A DNA stretch of 46,519 bases from Arcicella sp. (GTDB lineage Bacteria > Bacteroidota > Bacteroidia > Cytophagales > Spirosomataceae), in contig JANXML010000077.1 of NCBI GenBank assembly GCA_025354645.1, forward strand, positions 1-46,519, written 5' to 3'. Below are positions 18,369-27,169 of this stretch, piece after piece. Position 1 is the stretch's first letter. Every line of letters begins with the position of its first letter. The notes under the pieces are model-generated. The model ran no database searches, was not told the origin of the DNA, and saw nothing but the letters and a program-made list of their open reading frames with translations. The translations under genes were made by a program, and so were the position numbers.

Positions 18369-20534
18369 ATGAAAAAAACTTTCCTAATCTTTTCCGCTCT
18401 AATATTTTCTAATACTCTCATTGCTCAACAAGATATTTTATTGGCTTCTGCAAGAAAAGACTCCACTGGTGTTTTTATAGGTGATATGCACGCCACTGAG
18501 CAAGTAGAATCGCCTGGCGTTGCCCGCAAATTTGCCATTACAAATCTTAAAAAAGACCTTGATGCACTTGATAAAAGTGGAAAAAATACACTCTTGAGTG
18601 ATGCAGGTAACAATAATGAACGCAATTTGAATAGCGAAATTTATGCCACTTATCTTTCTCGTTTAGATAAAAAATACAAAGGTGATGTCCGTTCAATTGA
18701 AACTGATAATATTCGGGATATTTTTCAAATCGAGCAAAAAAGTGAAATTAAAAGAAGACATTCAAGTGTTGTATCTGCACAATGTTTTAGCAGTAAAAAT
18801 GAAGGTCAATTTATTAAAATGAAGGATTTAGATGGTGAAGAAATTATAGGCTATCCACTTGAATCGTTTAAAGGTAATTCAAGGTATGGTTTAGTAGAGA
18901 ATTATCGTCAAGGATTCGCCCGTATAAAAAAAGATCAAGTTTTTGGATTTTTAAATTACTGCGGAGATGAAACAATCCCATGTCAATATGAGAAAGCAGA
19001 GCCATTCAATGACGGCAAAGCCTTAGTTAAGAAATTTGACTGGTATTTTGTGGATGTATATGGAATTGAAAGTGAGGCTCTTGAAAACATTACTGATGTT
19101 AAAGCTCTACGTTTAGGAATAAGCATCGCAAAATTCAAGAACGGCAAACAGGCTTTAATTGATAATACTTATGATGTAAGTAAAAAACCTCTTTCTGATT
19201 ATTATGATGAAGTAACGGTTTTTAATAATGAGTTATTTAGAGTTCGTTCTGGCAAAAATTTTGGCTTAATAAAAATTGATGGCTCAACAAAAATTGATGC
19301 CATTTATGATAATATTAATTCAACAACCGAAAAAGGTAAATGGATAATTATCGAGCAAAATAAGAAAGTTGGTTTGATGGATACAGATGGAAATATTAAA
19401 GTAAAACCTTCTTACGAATCAATTGCTAATATGACAATTGACCCTTCTGTTTCCCCTAACGCAAATTTAGGAATTGCGAAAGATGAAGCTGGAATAAGAT
19501 TAATTGACTTTAAAGATTTGAGAACCAGCAAAACCTATTCATCAATCGGTGATTTTAATAAATATGGATTAGCTCAAATAAAAGACGGAAAATACATTGG
19601 CTATATTAATCCTGAATTAAAAGTAGTTATTGAACCTATTTATAGTTCATTAGGCAATTTCAATCAATATGGCTTGGTCGCTGCATGCAGGGCTGGCGTA
19701 AATGGAGCGAATAACGGAACAAATAAATGCGGATATATTAAGTTTGATGGTAGTGAAATTGTTCCAATAAATTTTGATGAGGTAGCCCAATTTAATAAAT
19801 TTGGTTTGGTGGTAGTAAAAGAAAATCTAAAAAATTGTAGCCTTCCTGCGGGGAATTGCAGAGCGGATATGATTTATGATAAAAATGGTAATTTAGTGAT
19901 TGGTAAAACAAATGAAGTTGCTCCTATTGGCATAAAATACATTACTACTGACACGCTTTTTAATAGCAGTTTTATTGCAATCAAGACTTTCAATCCTCAA
20001 AAAAATGGTGATGATATGCCAGTTGAATATAATTTAGTTGAAAGAAACAGTTTGAAAAGGATAACTTCCCAGAGTTATATTTCAATCAAACGTTATGACT
20101 CAAATTTGATGTTCCCCGTTTTAAAAGATGGCAAATGGGGATTGATTGATACTACTGGTAAAATCGTTGCAAAACCTGCTTACAAGGATATTATGATAAC
20201 TACCGAAGGATTGTACGGCGTAAAATACGATAATAATAAATATGGATTTATTGACAAAAAAGGGAAAGTGCAAATAGCATTTGATTATGAAGAAGTTCGT
20301 CCTTTTAACAATGGACTTTCAATTGTATCGAGAGGGCAAGGTAAATTAGGCGTTATTAATCGTTTTAATGCTAAAATTGCCCCTTGTTATTTTGCGGAAG
20401 TGAATATTTTACCAGCAACCAAGCAATTTGAACTATTGGATGCTTCGGGCAACAAATTTGTGCTGAATAGTAATGGAGATTGCGTTACAAATTGCACAAA
20501 ATTCGACGAAATAAGAAAATTGGCGAATCAATAA
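18369..20534 (+). CDS. secreted WG-repeat protein
   Basis: 721 residues with a signal peptide (MKKTFLIFSALIFSNTLIAQ, cut about residue 19-20). From about residue 165 to 690 the sequence is built from repeated units of roughly 35-70 residues of WG type, for example FGFLNYCGDETIPCQYE, KWGLIDTTGKIVAKPAY, KYGFIDKKGKVQIAFDYEE and KLGVINRFNAKIAPCY. WG repeats form small beta-structured modules in surface or periplasmic proteins; their ligand is usually unknown. The N-terminal 150 residues are charged and unlike the repeats. Flanked by a 221-base gap upstream and a strong terminator downstream. Confidence 0.88.
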   Translation: MKKTFLIFSALIFSNTLIAQQDILLASARKDSTGVFIGDMHATEQVESPGVARKFAITNLKKDLDALDKSGKNTLLSDAGNNNERNLNSEIYATYLSRLDKKYKGDVRSIETDNIRDIFQIEQKSEIKRRHSSVVSAQCFSSKNEGQFIKMKDLDGEEIIGYPLESFKGNSRYGLVENYRQGFARIKKDQVFGFLNYCGDETIPCQYEKAEPFNDGKALVKKFDWYFVDVYGIESEALENITDVKALRLGISIAKFKNGKQALIDNTYDVSKKPLSDYYDEVTVFNNELFRVRSGKNFGLIKIDGSTKIDAIYDNINSTTEKGKWIIIEQNKKVGLMDTDGNIKVKPSYESIANMTIDPSVSPNANLGIAKDEAGIRLIDFKDLRTSKTYSSIGDFNKYGLAQIKDGKYIGYINPELKVVIEPIYSSLGNFNQYGLVAACRAGVNGANNGTNKCGYIKFDGSEIVPINFDEVAQFNKFGLVVVKENLKNCSLPAGNCRADMIYDKNGNLVIGKTNEVAPIGIKYITTDTLFNSSFIAIKTFNPQKNGDDMPVEYNLVERNSLKRITSQSYISIKRYDSNLMFPVLKDGKWGLIDTTGKIVAKPAYKDIMITTEGLYGVKYDNNKYGFIDKKGKVQIAFDYEEVRPFNNGLSIVSRGQGKLGVINRFNAKIAPCYFAEVNILPATKQFELLDASGNKFVLNSNGDCVTNCTKFDEIRKLANQ

Positions 20535-20559
20535 AAATTCCATAAAATACTTTTAAACG

Positions 20560-20593
20560 AAATCCACTACCTTTGTACGTAGTGGATTTTTTA
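20560..20593 (+). terminator. intrinsic terminator after the WG-repeat gene
   Basis: Stem AAATCCACTAC / GTAGTGGATTT with an 8-base loop followed by a T run. The loop side contains a promoter-like TACCTTTG. Confidence 0.88.
20568..20575 (+). promoter_or_regulatory. -7 promoter element inside the terminator, upstream of the DUF4286 gene
   Basis: TACCTTTG fits TAnnTTTG exactly and lies 35 bases before the DUF4286 start. Transcription starting just after it would exclude the left arm of the hairpin, so the new transcript would escape termination. Inference from pattern. Confidence 0.45.
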
Positions 20594-20609
20594 TTTTAAA
20601 CTTATTCTC

Positions 20610-20912
20610 ATGATAATCAGTAACATAACATACAGCGTTGATAAGACCTTAGAACAAGATTTTTTAGAATGGCTAAAAGCGGTTCATATTCCAGAAGTGA
20701 TGATGACTTTGAAACCAAAGACTTATAAAGTTATGAGGCTTTTGACAGAAATTGAAAATGCAGGAGCAACATTTTCGGTGCAATATAACTTTGAAAGTTT
20801 AGAAGATTTTGAAGATTTTGAGAATGAATTTCAAGAAGATTTAAACTATGAAGTTTATAAAAGATACAATGGACATTACGTATTCTTTCCAAGTCTTTTG
20901 GAAGAACTGTAA
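20610..20912 (+). CDS. DUF4286 family protein
   Basis: 100 residues, matching the small DUF4286 family of Bacteroidota. It begins MIISNITYSVDKTLEQDFLEWLK, and has HIPEVM in the first third and an acidic helix (FESLEDFEDFENEFQED) before the C-terminal beta strand GHYVFFPSLLEEL. The fold is probably a ferredoxin-like dimeric alpha/beta barrel (inference from the beta-alpha-beta pattern). Cytosolic, function unknown. Convergent with the TlpA-like gene. Confidence 0.85.
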   Translation: MIISNITYSVDKTLEQDFLEWLKAVHIPEVMMTLKPKTYKVMRLLTEIENAGATFSVQYNFESLEDFEDFENEFQEDLNYEVYKRYNGHYVFFPSLLEEL

Positions 20913-20973
20913 GAATAGAAATTTGATAGTTTGCGGCAGTTAAAAAAGACTATTACAAACCATAAAATTAAGA

Positions 20974-22422
20974 TTATTTTTCCTCTACCAGTTTCAAAAT
21001 ATCATTCATAATTTCAGAATCTCCAGGTCTTTTTGCGTCTGAATTAACAATTATGCCCTTTTTATTCATCAACATATATCTTGGAATGGATTGTAATTTA
21101 AAAAACTTTGCAGCATTGGAATCCCAACCGCCCACTGAATGTATGTTGGTGCCATTATCCAACTTCATATCAACCATAGCCTTACGCCAATTTTCTTCGA
21201 GTTCATCAATAGAAATATAGAGAAACACAACTTGTTTTTTTTGTTTTTCGTTTAGTCTGTCATGTAACATTCTTGAATTTGGAAATTCCTTTCTGCAAGG
21301 TCCACACCAAGATGCCCAGAAATCTAAATACACAACTTTACCCTTCAAATCTGCTAATGACAAAGTATCTCCTTTTGGCGTTACGGCTTTAAACCATTTT
21401 TTGCCATCATCTTTTTTCTTTATAACATCTTCGTCTTTCTTAGCCATCAATTCGCCACATTTTTCTTTTACCAAAGAAGCATATTTTTCAGAATTTGGTG
21501 TAATATTCAAAGCGGCAAAAGTATTACGAATCGTTGAAGGCAAACATGCAAGGCATTGATTTTCAAGCAAATAAGCTAAGTAGAACTGATACGATTTCGT
21601 AGATAAATGTTCACGAGCAAAAAGATGTTTATCATCCATTGCTTTGTTCATATCAGAATATTTTGCAAAATTGTGAATCTTTGAGTTGAAATAAGTAACA
21701 TAATAAATCAAAAAATTTCTGTAAGCAGATGAAATCATGGCTGTTTGGTCCTGAATCTTCTTATCATCTAACCCTTCTAAAATTGGAGAAGGAAGCGAAA
21801 TCACTTGCGTTTGTCCAGTGTTGGCGTTGCCCCGTATAACTGGATAGGCAAGTATGTAGTACCAATAATTCCAGCGAATTTGATTTTCAAGGTATTTTTT
21901 AAATTCTTCCGATAGTTTAGTTTGGTCAGGAAATGATTTATAAAAATCTGATTGTGCTTTTTTCGCATCAAAAAGACCCATTTCAAGTACATCAATAGGT
22001 TTATCAATAATTTTAGCAAACATAATTTGTGAACTAAAATCAGTTTTAAATTTTTGATAAAACTTCTCTAAAAAATCATTTTCAACTTCTCTATTCCCTT
22101 TAAATACAATATTTTTATGCACATCTTTTCCATCGAAACTCAATTCAATTTTATCGTCTTTTCCGACAAACAAAATAATTTGTTGTTTCTGATATTTTAA
22201 TTCAATAATGGCATATTTTTCAACGTCAATAGTAAATTTAAAATTCTTTTCTAAAGTAAAAATATGTTGTTGGATTTGAGGTTTAATGCCTAATAAAAGA
22301 GGGTCGTAAATTAATGTAAGGGTGTCTCCTTGGGCATTTTCAACAGTTCCAGAAATTGATACAGTCTGAGAAAAAGAAAAAAGGGGAATAAAAATCGATA
22401 TATACAGAAAAAGATTTTTCAT
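20974..22422 (-). CDS. TlpA-like periplasmic thioredoxin with DUF4369-type N-terminal domain
   Basis: 482 residues with a signal peptide (about 1-19, cut after FSFSQ). Residues about 20-110 form a beta-rich DUF4369-like domain (VSISGTVENAQGDTLTL). A helical middle region follows. The C-terminal thioredoxin fold has the active site WCGPC at 372-376 (two redox cysteines, C373 and C376) and the cis-proline in SIPRYM (P447). Proteins of this layout are common in Bacteroidota and are thought to act as periplasmic thiol-disulfide reductants; the partner is unknown. A CLAC pair (about 290-293) in the middle domain could be a second redox pair. It is followed upstream by the SGNH hydrolase gene, 116 bases away. 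Confidence 0.9.
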   Translation of the reverse strand: MKNLFLYISIFIPLFSFSQTVSISGTVENAQGDTLTLIYDPLLLGIKPQIQQHIFTLEKNFKFTIDVEKYAIIELKYQKQQIILFVGKDDKIELSFDGKDVHKNIVFKGNREVENDFLEKFYQKFKTDFSSQIMFAKIIDKPIDVLEMGLFDAKKAQSDFYKSFPDQTKLSEEFKKYLENQIRWNYWYYILAYPVIRGNANTGQTQVISLPSPILEGLDDKKIQDQTAMISSAYRNFLIYYVTYFNSKIHNFAKYSDMNKAMDDKHLFAREHLSTKSYQFYLAYLLENQCLACLPSTIRNTFAALNITPNSEKYASLVKEKCGELMAKKDEDVIKKKDDGKKWFKAVTPKGDTLSLADLKGKVVYLDFWASWCGPCRKEFPNSRMLHDRLNEKQKKQVVFLYISIDELEENWRKAMVDMKLDNGTNIHSVGGWDSNAAKFFKLQSIPRYMLMNKKGIIVNSDAKRPGDSEIMNDILKLVEEK

Positions 22423-22538
22423 TTAATTAGCTAAATCGTGGAATAATTAAATTACAACAAAACGCTGAAATTGCTATCTAACAGCTTTGCATTCATACAT
22501 AATTAAGATTAATATATTCTATTCAAAAATCATGCGAA

Positions 22539-23195
22539 TTAAGATTTAAAACGCTTTTTCAAAAATTTTCGTGTTGCTTTGGTCCAAATTTCATAACCTT
22601 TTTTATTTAAGTGTAATTTATCTGCTACGAAAACATCGGGCATCAAATCTCCATTCGGCAAAAAGTATTCCTTATAAATATCAATGAAATAAAACCCAAC
22701 ATTTTTTTTACAGAAATCTTTAATGAATTGATTTGTTTGAACTTGTTTAGCCCGCAAATTAGTACGAGCAATACTCGGGCGAATTGAGCAATATCCAACC
22801 TTTGAATCAGGTAATTGAGTTTTCACTTTTTCAGCAAAAATCTTAAAATCGTCAAAAACAATTTCTGGACTTTCACCTGCTGCCAAATCATTATCTCCTT
22901 CATAGACCAAAATCATTTTAGGCTTGTATTTTGATACGATTCTATCAAAATAATAATTTACATCACTCATCTGAGAACCACCGAACCCACGATTAATCGT
23001 TGGATATTCAAACAAATCCTCCTTTGAAGTTACCCAAAATCGAAAGGTTGAACTTCCAACCAAAAGAATTTGACCCGAAACAGGTAATGAGACAGAATCT
23101 TGCTTTTCAAAATTTTTTATTTCAGAGATAAAATTCTGAGAATAAGATAGTTGTATAATAAAAAAGCTAATAGTGGTTAGCAGTAATTTTTTCAT
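22539..23195 (-). CDS. secreted SGNH/GDSL-type hydrolase
   Basis: 218 residues with a signal peptide (about 1-20, cut after LSYSQ). The SGNH blocks are visible: nucleophile serine in LLVGSSTFRFW (S49), the oxyanion glycine region NRGFGGSQMSDV, the asparagine in YEGDNDLAAGE (N102), and the catalytic Asp-His pair in ADKLHLNKKGYEIW near the C-terminus. Enzymes of this family are esterases, lipases or carbohydrate deacetylases; the substrate cannot be told from sequence. The start lies only four bases after the ung stop codon, so the two are probably co-transcribed. Confidence 0.9.
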   Translation of the reverse strand: MKKLLLTTISFFIIQLSYSQNFISEIKNFEKQDSVSLPVSGQILLVGSSTFRFWVTSKEDLFEYPTINRGFGGSQMSDVNYYFDRIVSKYKPKMILVYEGDNDLAAGESPEIVFDDFKIFAEKVKTQLPDSKVGYCSIRPSIARTNLRAKQVQTNQFIKDFCKKNVGFYFIDIYKEYFLPNGDLMPDVFVADKLHLNKKGYEIWTKATRKFLKKRFKS

Positions 23196-23199
23196 ATTT

Positions 23200-23865
23200 T
23201 TACCATTTAATGGGTTCTAAACCTTTACTAATTAAATAATCGTTTGCCTGTGAAAAATGCTTTGTACCAAACCAACCGCCATAATTTGCAGCCATCGGTG
23301 AAGGATGTTTCGCCTTCAAAATTAAATGTTTAGAAGCATCAATAACAGCACCCTTATCCTGAGCATATTTACCCCAAAGCATGAAAACAACATTTTCTTT
23401 CTGGTCTGACACACTTTTAATAACCGCATCTGTAAACGTTTCCCAGCCCTTTTTTTGGTGCGAACCCGCTTCTCCTGCACGCACGGTTAGTGTTGAATTC
23501 AATAGTAATACACCTTGTTCTGCCCATCTTTCAAGATTACCACTTTTAGGGATTGGATTTCCTAAATCATCTCTAATTTCCTTAAATATATTCTGTAAAG
23601 ATGGAGGCATTGCCACTCCGTCATTCACGGAAAAAGATAATCCGTTCGCTTGATTATAGCCATGATATGGATCTTGCCCTAAAATTACGATTTTCGTGTT
23701 ATCAAAAGTACATTTATCAAAAGCATGAAAAATGAATTTTCCAGGAGGATAAACTTTCGTCGAAGAGAATTCTGTTTTTACAAATTCAATTAATGTACTG
23801 AAATAGGGTTTTTCAAATTCTTGGGTAAGGTGTTCTTTCCAAGATTGTTCAATTTTTACATCCAT
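23200..23865 (-). CDS. ung: uracil-DNA glycosylase (family 1)
   Basis: Removes uracil from DNA and starts base-excision repair. The 221-residue length is normal. The water-activating motif GQDPYHG is at 63-69 (catalytic D65), and a uracil-pocket region follows (ANGLSFSV). The DNA-intercalation/histidine motif is HPSPMAANYGGWFG near the C-terminus. Most homologues have HPSPLSAxRG here, so this is a minor variant. A small gene lies 22 bases upstream on the same strand. Confidence 0.97.
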   Translation of the reverse strand: MDVKIEQSWKEHLTQEFEKPYFSTLIEFVKTEFSSTKVYPPGKFIFHAFDKCTFDNTKIVILGQDPYHGYNQANGLSFSVNDGVAMPPSLQNIFKEIRDDLGNPIPKSGNLERWAEQGVLLLNSTLTVRAGEAGSHQKKGWETFTDAVIKSVSDQKENVVFMLWGKYAQDKGAVIDASKHLILKAKHPSPMAANYGGWFGTKHFSQANDYLISKGLEPIKW

Positions 23866-23887
23866 TATTTTAGAATTTAGGTTTAAA

Positions 23888-24070
23888 TTAAAATATTTTT
23901 AATTGATATTTGCGTCGTAACGGATTGATCAAAAATTTCTTTTGAGCCGTAAAACTCTCAGGATTCATTTGATTAAAAATAACCTTTAACGCTTGAAAAT
24001 GTTCTGGATTTTCCCATAAGAACTTTTCAGCGTCGATATTTTTTTGTTCAAGATATTGTTCAAAAATCAT
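23888..24070 (-). CDS. small hypothetical protein (60 aa)
   Basis: 60 residues, charged, with no membrane segment or signal. It ends in a basic tail (FLINPLRRKYQLKIF). It lies 22 bases upstream of ung on the same strand with an ATG start and would be the first gene of an ung-SGNH hydrolase unit. I do not recognise a family. The ordinary amino-acid composition and tight spacing favour a real gene. Confidence 0.55.
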   Translation of the reverse strand: MIFEQYLEQKNIDAEKFLWENPEHFQALKVIFNQMNPESFTAQKKFLINPLRRKYQLKIF

Positions 24071-24177
24071 TAGTACGTTCGTTCAAATTAATTATTAATA
24101 AAATTATGCCAGTAAAAATTTGAAATCTTTTAACAAAAATAAACGCTTTTCTAATAGTTACATCCATTCTTATATAA

Positions 24178-24235
24178 TAAAAAAGTCGCCAGCAATGCTA
24201 ACGACTTTTCTGATAACCCTAACCCATAAAAAATC
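24178..24235 (+). repeat. hairpin/leader repeat, copy 1 of 3
   Basis: Begins AAAAAAGTCGCCAGCA, continues with a variant inner hairpin (AGCA/TGCT) and CGACTTTT, then the shared tail GATAACCCTAACCCATAAAA. It is the most diverged copy. The 24071-24830 region holds no convincing gene; its only structure is this repeat set. Confidence 0.85.
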
Positions 24236-24283
24236 TAACAAACTATATGCTCTTTATTCTTTCCAAAAATTTATTTAAGAGAG

Positions 24284-24354
24284 AAAAAGAGTCGCCAGCA
24301 AAACCAGCGACTTTTTTGATAACCCTAACCCATAAAAAATCTATGAAAAACTAA
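24284..24354 (+). repeat. hairpin/leader repeat, copy 2 of 3
   Basis: AGTCGC / GCGACT stem with an 11-base CAGC-A-rich loop, followed by six T, then the shared tail ending in ATGAAAAACTAA (a three-codon open frame). About 106 bases after copy 1. Confidence 0.88.
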
Positions 24355-24411
24355 TTTTATACTTTTTAAAAATCTCTGTTTCCTTTGTTATCTACGTGCT
24401 TGTAAAGTTTA

Positions 24412-24483
24412 GAAAAGAGTCGCCAGCAGAACCAGCGACTTTTTTGGTAACCCTAACCCATAAAAAATCTATGAAAAAACTAA
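24412..24483 (+). repeat. hairpin/leader repeat, copy 3 of 3
   Basis: Same stem and T run as copy 2, tail with GGTAACCCTAACCCATAA and ATGAAAAAACTAA. Copies 2 and 3 share about 85 bases. About 128 bases after copy 2. The DNA from 24484 to 24830 is AT-rich, and I see nothing else in it. Confidence 0.88.
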
Positions 24484-24515
24484 ATTATACAATTAAAAAA
24501 ATCAGAAAAAAATAG
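24471..24515 (+). CDS. possible 14-residue leader peptide in repeat copy 3
   Basis: An ATG in the conserved tail of copy 3 opens a 14-codon frame giving MKKLNYTIKKIRKK, strongly basic. Copy 2 has the same ATG but stops after three codons. It could be a leader peptide, the stump of a lost gene start, or chance. Confidence 0.2.
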   Translation: MKKLNYTIKKIRKK

Positions 24516-24830
24516 TCGATTTGACTTGCCGAAAGGAATGAAAAGGATTAATCATTAAAAAAGATTAAATCCCGAATTTGAAGAAATTAGTGAATATTAA
24601 AAACTACTAATGGTTTCATTTATCATTACATCTGGCGGGATGATTTGCTGATGATTATTGAAATACAATTTGCGTGCCAATCTTTTTAATAATTAACGTT
24701 ATTTTATTTTAACTCTATATTATGCTAAAAAATCAAAATTTCGTGTTTGGTCAGTATTAATTCGTTTTCTGTCAATAACTGTTTCTCGATTTCTATTCAA
24801 TTTTGTATTATCAATTTAACAAAAAATAAA

Positions 24831-25778
24831 ATGAAATCAGAAATCTTAATCTTAGGTTCAACGGGCAGTATTGGATACGCCTTCGCCGACAATCTCATAG
24901 CTAAAAATATTGCTATCACCGTTTTAGTGCGTAATGTTGCCAAAGCAAATAATCTATTCAAATCAAACCCAAACGTCGAAATTATTAAAGGTGATGTACA
25001 AGATTTGGAATTATTGAAGAAAATATCTGCGGATAAAAATTACATTTTTCATGGAATAAATTATCCCTACGACAAATGGTTCGGGAATATGGACACTGCA
25101 ACTGTAAAAGTTATTGAGGCGGCTTCAATAAATAAAGCCCTGATAATTTTTCCTGGTAATGTTTATAATTTTGGAAATTTACTGCTCATAAAGGAAAATT
25201 CGACCCAAAATCCTTGCACTCGTAAAGGTGCATTGCGAGTCGAATTAGAAAAGAATTTATATGTTGCTGCCAACCAAGGAAAATGTAAAGTTTTGAATGT
25301 TCGACTACCAGATTTTTGGGGTTCAAATGTTTTAAATGAAGGAATGAAGCCTATTTTCGTAAATGCTTTAAATGAAAAAGCACTACCTTATATGATTGCT
25401 ACAAACATCCCACACCAAATGGTTTATACAAAAGATGCGGCTGAGATTATTGTTCGTTTGATGCAAAAAGGTCTTGAAAAACCCTATGAAAATTATAATT
25501 ATGGAGGATATGTTCATCCAACCGTGAAAGGATTTTTGAATCAAATCTCCAGAATCGCTAATGCCCCTGAAAAGATTACGGTTTATCCAAAATGGCTATT
25601 TAGCGTTTTAGGTATTTTCAATCCAGTCATGAAAGAAGTAAAAGAGATGACTTATTTATTTGAAAATACGGTAATTTTAGATGATTCAAAAGTAAGAAAA
25701 TTATTTCCAGATTTTACAGAAACTCCTTTGGATGAGGCAATTACGGAAACATTAGATTGGTTTCGTCAAAATTGTTAG
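24831..25778 (+). CDS. NAD(P)-dependent epimerase/dehydratase (extended SDR family)
   Basis: 315 residues. The N-terminal Rossmann motif is ILGSTGSIG (GxxGxxG), with basic residues in LVRNVAKAN after the second strand, suggesting NADP(H). GDVQDLELLKK follows as the usual aspartate motif. The classic YxxxK is not obvious (NVYNFGN region), so this is an atypical member. The frame is open 28 codons further up, but that part (FSVNNCFSISIQFCIIN) looks untranslated; the ATG at 24831 starts MKSEILILG. Convergent with an AraC-type regulator. Substrate unknown. Confidence 0.85.
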   Translation: MKSEILILGSTGSIGYAFADNLIAKNIAITVLVRNVAKANNLFKSNPNVEIIKGDVQDLELLKKISADKNYIFHGINYPYDKWFGNMDTATVKVIEAASINKALIIFPGNVYNFGNLLLIKENSTQNPCTRKGALRVELEKNLYVAANQGKCKVLNVRLPDFWGSNVLNEGMKPIFVNALNEKALPYMIATNIPHQMVYTKDAAEIIVRLMQKGLEKPYENYNYGGYVHPTVKGFLNQISRIANAPEKITVYPKWLFSVLGIFNPVMKEVKEMTYLFENTVILDDSKVRKLFPDFTETPLDEAITETLDWFRQNC

Positions 25779-25840
25779 ACTATTGACTTACACAGATAAG
25801 TTAAAATCGGTTTAATACGTTAAAATCCTTGGTTGAGTAA

Positions 25841-26845
25841 TCATGCAGATTTTCGATAAAAAGAGGGAGTTTGTCCAGTCCATTTTTTGAAAGAACGTTG
25901 AAAAACACTGGGTTCGGAATACCCTAAAAGATAGGCAATATCGGTAGTGCTTAGTTTGTCTTCCCTCAAATGTTTTGTGGCTAAATTCTTACGAATTTCT
26001 TCAAGGAGTTGCTGAAAAGTAACTCCTTCTTCTTTAAGTTTTAATTGAATAGAACGCACACCAATGCCCAATTTTCTGGAAATATTAGAAAGCGTTGGTT
26101 CTTCACCTTTCAGTTCTAAAACAATTTCTTTTTTGACTTTATCTGCAATAGAAGTATTTGATTTTAAGCTATTTAGAATATCTTTTGCATGAATTTCAAA
26201 TAATGAAAACAAACTTGGATTTGAGTTTAAAATGGGTATTTTCAAATATTTTTCCTCGAAAATCATTCCCGTAAAACTACTTTCAAATACTACGTTTTCG
26301 GTTTGAAAAATGCGTATATATTCTTGAATATCAACGTATTGTGGATAATTAAAATGAATAGATTTTAAAGGTAAAAATGCCCCAATCATATTTTTAGCGG
26401 CAGCATAATATATAGATAATTCAGATTCAAAAGCAAAGTGCGGGTAAAGAATTTCATCGCTGATTTGAGTTAATTCTAAATAAACTAAATCATCTTTTAT
26501 AGTCATAGTCGTTTTTGAACCATCACAAACAATGTCTTGGTATTGACAAAGTTTTTCTAAGGCTTTGCCAAAAGTTGGACAGTGCATCATCACATACGCC
26601 AAAATTCCAACGCCAATGGTATTGATTGATTCGCCCAAATGCAACGCCAAGTGTTCATCACCCGTCATTTCAACTGCTTCTTTCCAAAGTTTTTGTACTT
26701 GCGGAATTGGCAAACGTCCATCAGGATTTTGTAGTACAGAAGATTCCAATCCCAATTTCTGACAAAGTAAATCATAATCCGCCCCTTTTTGTTGAGCCGT
26801 AAAAAGAATTAAATTGAAGGAGGAAACGGAAAGGGTTTTAGACAT
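25841..26845 (-). CDS. AraC-family transcriptional regulator (OruR/ArgR-like layout)
   Basis: 334 residues. Residues about 20-200 match the Arabinose_bd-like ligand domain found in OruR-type regulators (ending near FESSFTGMIFEEKYLKIP). The C-terminal 95 residues are the double helix-turn-helix: the first recognition region is near LSNISRKLGIGVRSIQLKL and the second contains STTDIAYLLGYSEPSVFQRS, then FKKWTGQTPSFYRKS. Likely effector-controlled. Convergent with the epimerase gene and divergent from the downstream toxin-antitoxin pair, so its target is not clear from position. Confidence 0.92.
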   Translation of the reverse strand: MSKTLSVSSFNLILFTAQQKGADYDLLCQKLGLESSVLQNPDGRLPIPQVQKLWKEAVEMTGDEHLALHLGESINTIGVGILAYVMMHCPTFGKALEKLCQYQDIVCDGSKTTMTIKDDLVYLELTQISDEILYPHFAFESELSIYYAAAKNMIGAFLPLKSIHFNYPQYVDIQEYIRIFQTENVVFESSFTGMIFEEKYLKIPILNSNPSLFSLFEIHAKDILNSLKSNTSIADKVKKEIVLELKGEEPTLSNISRKLGIGVRSIQLKLKEEGVTFQQLLEEIRKNLATKHLREDKLSTTDIAYLLGYSEPSVFQRSFKKWTGQTPSFYRKSA

Positions 26846-26898
26846 TTTTGGAATATTTATGGAAAAAATTTCACGCTTGATAATTCAAATTTAATCAC

Positions 26899-26906
26899 TA
26901 TTTTTA
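26899..26906 (+). promoter_or_regulatory. -7 promoter element of the toxin-antitoxin pair
   Basis: TATTTTTA followed by C, one base from TAnnTTTG, 33 bases before the antitoxin start, within the 93-base divergent gap to the AraC gene. Confidence 0.35.
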
Positions 26907-26938
26907 CATTAGTAATATAAAATTAATGAAGCCAGATT

Positions 26939-27169
26939 ATGAAATTACAAGTTTTGCAAGATAATTTAGGAAATGAGATGGGGGTTTACTTACCGATGGA
27001 GGACTGGACATTGATAAAAACTAATTATCCAGATATTGAAACCGTTGGGCAAGATTTGCCTCAATGGGAAAAAGATTTAATTGATAAAAGGATAAATACT
27101 ATTCAAGTTAATCCTGAAAGACTTAAACCGATTGATGAACTTTTTGATGAACTTAACCGCAAAATTTAA
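26939..27169 (+). CDS. putative antitoxin of a RelE/ParE-type module
   Basis: 76 residues: a short N-terminal beta segment (MKLQVLQDNLGNEMGVYLP) and an acidic helical C-terminus, typical of small antitoxins of Bacteroidota. I do not recognise an exact family. The stop codon overlaps the next start as TAATG, which is tight translational coupling. Role inferred from the partner gene and size. Confidence 0.75.
   Translation: MKLQVLQDNLGNEMGVYLPMEDWTLIKTNYPDIETVGQDLPQWEKDLIDKRINTIQVNPERLKPIDELFDELNRKI

Noticed and set aside
24178-24483. Three regularly spaced repeats as a small CRISPR array
   Set aside because: Repeat units are about 60-85 bases, spacings differ (106 and 128), each contains a terminator hairpin with a T run, and no cas genes are near.
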